8,020 nucleotides of DNA. Source: an uncultured Clostridia bacterium (GTDB lineage Bacteria; Bacillota; Clostridia; Oscillospirales; Acutalibacteraceae). Below, in pieces: positions 5,797 to 8,020 of the stretch (position 1 is the first letter of the stretch; each line of letters begins with the position of its first letter). The DNA is taken from positions 1 through 8,020 of the forward strand of contig CALCHE010000207.1 of assembly GCA_937901145.1 (NCBI GenBank), in the 5' to 3' direction. A model generated the notes under the pieces. The model had not been told where the DNA came from. It did no database searches and was given only the letters and a program-made list of their open reading frames with translations. Both the position numbers and the translations under genes were made by a program.

Positions 5797-6822
5797 TCAA
5801 TAGTTAATATCTACTGTTTCACCGATGGCTCTGAGGAGTGAACCCTCGTGGCTTGACGGAAAATCGCAGCTGTAATGCCATATCATAACTCCGCCGTAAC
5901 CGTTATCGATGGCATACTGGGTTTTTTGACTTATAACCTCAGGTGTATTGAACCAAAAATCCTTGTTTATTTCATCACAATGATACCAACCGTCCTCTGT
6001 CATTTTATCAAAGCAACTATTATAGCCGTACCAATAGGGTGACAGATCTGTCGGCCTTGAATAGAAAGGAAGCCCGATATTTATCTTGCTTGCGGGAACT
6101 CCGCTATTCTTGAGCTGCTCAATCTGAGCAACAGTGTCCTCATAGGTTGCGTGCTTTCCGTTTGCATCAACATAGTCATAGGTCATAAGCTCGAGAGTGT
6201 CAATAGCTGAAACTGCTCCAAGGGTTAAGGAAATATTCCAGGTGCTGAGCGCAATACCAAGGGTGTAATCATCGCGCAGAGCGAGTCTGAGCGAAACAAG
6301 GAATTTGTTGAAATAGTGCCATGCATCATCTGTAATCGGGTATTCGTAGTCAAAGTGAACACCGTCAAAGTCATATTTTTCAAGAACTTCTACGATGTTC
6401 TTTTCAAGAACTCTACTTTTGAAGGCTTTATTGTGCTCAACACTCTGAGCTGTCATCTGTTCCTGCCACACATCGGAATCCGTGTTACCACGGGGGCCGA
6501 GAAGATTGAGCGTTATGTGAACATCTCTGTCGCCAATTACAGTACGGACTGCAGACATAACTCTTTCCATTTTTGCCTCGTCATATTCCACCTCACCTTT
6601 ACTGTTGAAGGTGGCACATTCGAAAATGATAAGGTCGGTTATTATATCGAAATCCTCTGAATTAAGATCGGCTGCAGAATAAACGCCGTCACCTCTTAAA
6701 TAGGTTGTTACCTTGAAATCATCAACTTTACCGTCGCAAAAACCGCCAAAGCTGAAGGACCCTGTAATAACTGCAATAACAGAAGTCAAAAAACTGAGTA
6801 TTTTCTGAATAATTGTTGCCAT
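5797..6822 (-). CDS. GH18 glycosidase, second copy (paralogue)
   Basis: The gene encodes 341 aa, started by ATG 6822 behind AGGAGA (6830-6835). From residue 32 it aligns without gaps to residue 28 onward of the first copy, with about 53 differences over 310 positions counted by hand (~83% identity). Catalytic FDGVHFDYEYP is at 152-162 (Asp158, proton donor Glu160, His156 in place of Asp). MTYDY (213-217) and VMIWHYSCD (312-320) are kept. The N-terminus starts MATIIQKILSFLTSVIAVIT and then has a 4-residue longer linker with Gly/Ser/Phe (GSFSFGGFCDG). Purifying selection on the active site suggests both copies work. It lies upstream of the transporter operon, 174 bases from its ATG, with its own ribosome site. 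Its leader contains the remnant lipoprotein tail. Its promoter may be the one at 7514-7542. Confidence 0.85.
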   Translation of the reverse strand: MATIIQKILSFLTSVIAVITGSFSFGGFCDGKVDDFKVTTYLRGDGVYSAADLNSEDFDIITDLIIFECATFNSKGEVEYDEAKMERVMSAVRTVIGDRDVHITLNLLGPRGNTDSDVWQEQMTAQSVEHNKAFKSRVLEKNIVEVLEKYDFDGVHFDYEYPITDDAWHYFNKFLVSLRLALRDDYTLGIALSTWNISLTLGAVSAIDTLELMTYDYVDANGKHATYEDTVAQIEQLKNSGVPASKINIGLPFYSRPTDLSPYWYGYNSCFDKMTEDGWYHCDEINKDFWFNTPEVISQKTQYAIDNGYGGVMIWHYSCDFPSSHEGSLLRAIGETVDINY

Positions 6823-6837
6823 AATTTTGTCTCCTTT

Positions 6838-6915
6838 TTATTTGTTTTTTTAATTTATAATAAGTAATAAGCTTATCACTAAGCTAAATACCATTATCCG
6901 TGTGTACCATTTTAT
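6838..6915 (-). pseudogene. Decayed 3' end of a BspA-like lipoprotein gene
   Basis: Base by base this stretch aligns with the last ~75 bases of the lipoprotein gene (3096-3170). Shared blocks include AAATGGTA, the GATAATGGTATT region and GTGATAAGCTTATTA, then AACAAATAAAAA and the GGAGA site of the GH18 gene. Relative to the intact copy it has a 2-base loss after AAATGGTA and a GAG-to-TAG stop, with further drift near the end (for example TGGGAA replaced). The homology may run weakly to about 6970. It marks the edge of the duplicated block that produced the second GH18 gene. Confidence 0.75.
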
Positions 6916-6972
6916 CGATGGTTTAGATTGTGTTATTTATTTGCAAATCTATATCATTTGAATGAAAATGAA

Positions 6973-7435
6973 TTAACAACCGGTTTTCTTTTCAAAACAT
7001 CTTTCTATCAACTCATCAGTATCTCTAAGATTTATTTTCTTTGATGCTACATAAGTTTTAAGTATCTTGCCATCATCAATTTTTTCATCGGACTGAATTT
7101 GCCGTGGCCACAGATAACGAATGTGTTGTCTGATAACACCACATTTCCGCAGTAATTGGTGTCTGAGTCTGCATAGTATTCGGGCTTATTCCGGTCTTCA
7201 AGGTAAATATGAGCTGTTTTTATTCTGTAATCGCCCTCATTACCGTTTTTTTTAGTTTTCACAGGAGCCAACCAAATCAATAGACCTTCACTTATCCACC
7301 CTCTTTTTCTATCATTTTTCCTTGCATAGAATCGGACCTTACCTTCTCTATCAACGGAACGGAAGGTGATAAGAAGTCTGCTGTCAGATGTGTATTCTGC
7401 CTTGAGTCCGCTGTAATGATTGATATATATTTCAT
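6973..7435 (-). pseudogene. Truncated, frameshifted sialidase-like (BNR family) gene
   Basis: From about 7430 a frame reads YINHYSGLKAEYTSDSRLL, ITFRSVD, GWISEGLLIWLAPVK, DYRIKTAHIYLED and NYCGNVVLSDNTFVICGHGKFSP. I associate this pattern with the C-terminal part of exo-alpha-sialidase/BNR-repeat proteins of Clostridia. Near 7088-7096 one base is missing. In the next frame the protein continues DEKIDDGKILKTYVASKKI and NLRDTDELIERCFEKKTGC to TAA at 6973-6975. The N-terminal part is gone: in the protein's frame a TGA overlaps the only plausible start, ATG 7433-7435, which opens a different frame of 47 codons. About 155 residues remain of a family usually several hundred long. The family call rests on motif memory. 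The frameshift and truncation are seen directly. Confidence 0.65.
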
Positions 7436-7702
7436 TTTACACACCTTAAATTAAAGATTATTCTGATTTTTGATTCACTCAGATTATCCTCTCCGAAAAG
7501 TACTATTATGTTAATTATACACTTTATATTCAGATAAGTCAATTCGCACATGTTTATATTGTGGTTTATTATAAAGTAAACATTAAATTAAGCTGTGACA
7601 TACATCAAAGATCAATTTTTTCTATCAGAGGTAAAAAAATAATATCCAGAAGAAATAATGCTAACAAAACTTCTTGTCTCGCTTAAAGCGGTTAAGGGGG
7701 CG
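7436..7702. other. Intergenic stretch: promoter and leader, no gene seen
   Basis: This AT-rich gap holds the minus-strand promoter described separately and an ~70-base leader ending in AAGGTG before ATG 7435. It also has a short inverted repeat CGCTT-T-AAGCG (about 7680-7690) just past the stop of the right-hand gene, which has too few pairs and no T-tract to count as a terminator. No open frame with a ribosome site was found on either strand. Confidence 0.5.
7514..7542 (-). promoter_or_regulatory. Near-consensus sigma-A promoter upstream of the broken sialidase gene
   Basis: On the minus strand TTGACT (7537-7542) and TATAAT (7514-7519) are separated by exactly 17 bases, one base short of full consensus. 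Transcription would begin near 7507 and run through the pseudogene toward the second GH18 gene at 6822. No convincing terminator is seen in between, so this promoter may now serve that gene with a leader of about 685 bases. Confidence 0.75.
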
Positions 7703-8020
7703 TTATACATTAATTCTCACCGCAGATACACCGCCCATTTCAGGCTTTTTATCCATAAACCCTTCGGGCATCTTGCTTTCATACGCCTCCATATATGTCG
7801 CAGAACCGAGATAAGCAGAGATGTTAGTCCTTGGCATAATCACCCATTCGGAGTCAGAATCTTTGTTTGCGATGTAGTACTCGGCAAGAGTAATCATAAG
7901 CCTTTCTGTTTTTGCATTTACGCCGTAAGCCTTGATTTTTTGCAGAGCTTCATCGGGCAGTACAACCGCCTCAGTACGCAACGGACCGAGAACAAGAGCA
8001 TCTGCAATAGCTGTATCAAA
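7703..8020 (-). CDS. Unrecognised protein, C-terminal 105 residues (5' end outside window)
   Basis: The frame is open from the window edge (8020) to TAA at 7703-7705, so the gene begins upstream of this window. A start at TTG 7981 is not needed. The visible part begins FDTAIADALVLGPLRTEAV, continues with a helical-looking stretch KIKAYGVNAKTERLMITLAEYY, then WVIMPRTNISAYLG, and ends GGVSAVRINV. I see no membrane segment, metal-binding cluster or known catalytic motif, and I do not recognise the family. Base composition looks richer in G+C than the neighbouring glycan genes, which might mean a separate origin. It is oriented like the rest of the locus but separated by 160 bases and a promoter, so it is unlikely to share their operon. 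Confidence 0.7.
   Translation of the reverse strand, partial: FDTAIADALVLGPLRTEAVVLPDEALQKIKAYGVNAKTERLMITLAEYYIANKDSDSEWVIMPRTNISAYLGSATYMEAYESKMPEGFMDKKPEMGGVSAVRINV

Noticed and set aside
6316..6660. 114-aa plus-strand frame, also seen opposite the first GH18 gene (2585-2974)
   Set aside because: Both are antisense shadows of conserved GH18 coding sequence. Their similarity to each other follows from the paralogy, and neither has a ribosome site.
6870..6885. Hairpin AGCTTA-TCAC-TAAGCT as a terminator before the second GH18 gene
   Set aside because: It has only six weak pairs and no adjoining T-tract on the minus strand. It arose from point changes in the lipoprotein remnant.
1..8020. CRISPR array, tRNA, rRNA or intact insertion sequence
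   Set aside because: No regularly spaced repeats, cloverleaf-like segments, rRNA stretches or transposase motifs were found on either strand.

Overview
The window looks like AT-rich chromosomal DNA from a gut-type Clostridia bacterium (Ruminococcaceae/Oscillospiraceae-like). The reasons are consensus AGGAGG-type ribosome sites, sigma-A-like promoters with TATAAT boxes, a BspA-type leucine-rich lipoprotein, a GPH-type sugar symporter and host-glycan glycosidases. The lineage is an inference from content, not from a marker gene.

Layout. (1) Bases 1-557, plus strand: remains of a clostridial mobile element. They comprise an imperfect 17-bp hairpin that buries a ribosome site, a 51-aa small protein, and a DUF6809-like protein that seems to have lost its C-terminal third. 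The last stop codon lies two bases from the stop of the converging glycan locus, so a genomic junction probably runs through here. (2) Bases 560-5623, minus strand: a compact operon, read right to left. It encodes a GPH/MFS sugar symporter, a BspA-like lipoprotein (4-base ATGA overlap), a GH18 glycosidase and, after a hairpin, a GH29-B alpha-1,3/4-L-fucosidase. A clear promoter and operator-like repeats lie just upstream. (3) Bases 5797-6822: a second GH18 gene, about 83% identical to the first by hand count, preceded by a decayed copy of the lipoprotein gene's 3' end. That copy shows the duplicated unit was lipoprotein tail plus GH18. (4) Bases 6973-7435: a broken sialidase-like gene (N-terminal part missing, one frameshift) behind an apparently intact strong promoter. 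(5) Bases 7703-8020: the 3' end of an unrecognised gene on the minus strand that continues past the window.

Working model (inference): the symporter imports a fucosylated GlcNAc-containing oligosaccharide. GH29 removes alpha-1,3/4 fucose and the GH18 enzymes cut GlcNAc beta-1,4 linkages, while the surface lipoprotein helps with contact or capture. A sialidase was once part of the locus and has been lost. Its promoter may now drive the second GH18 gene.
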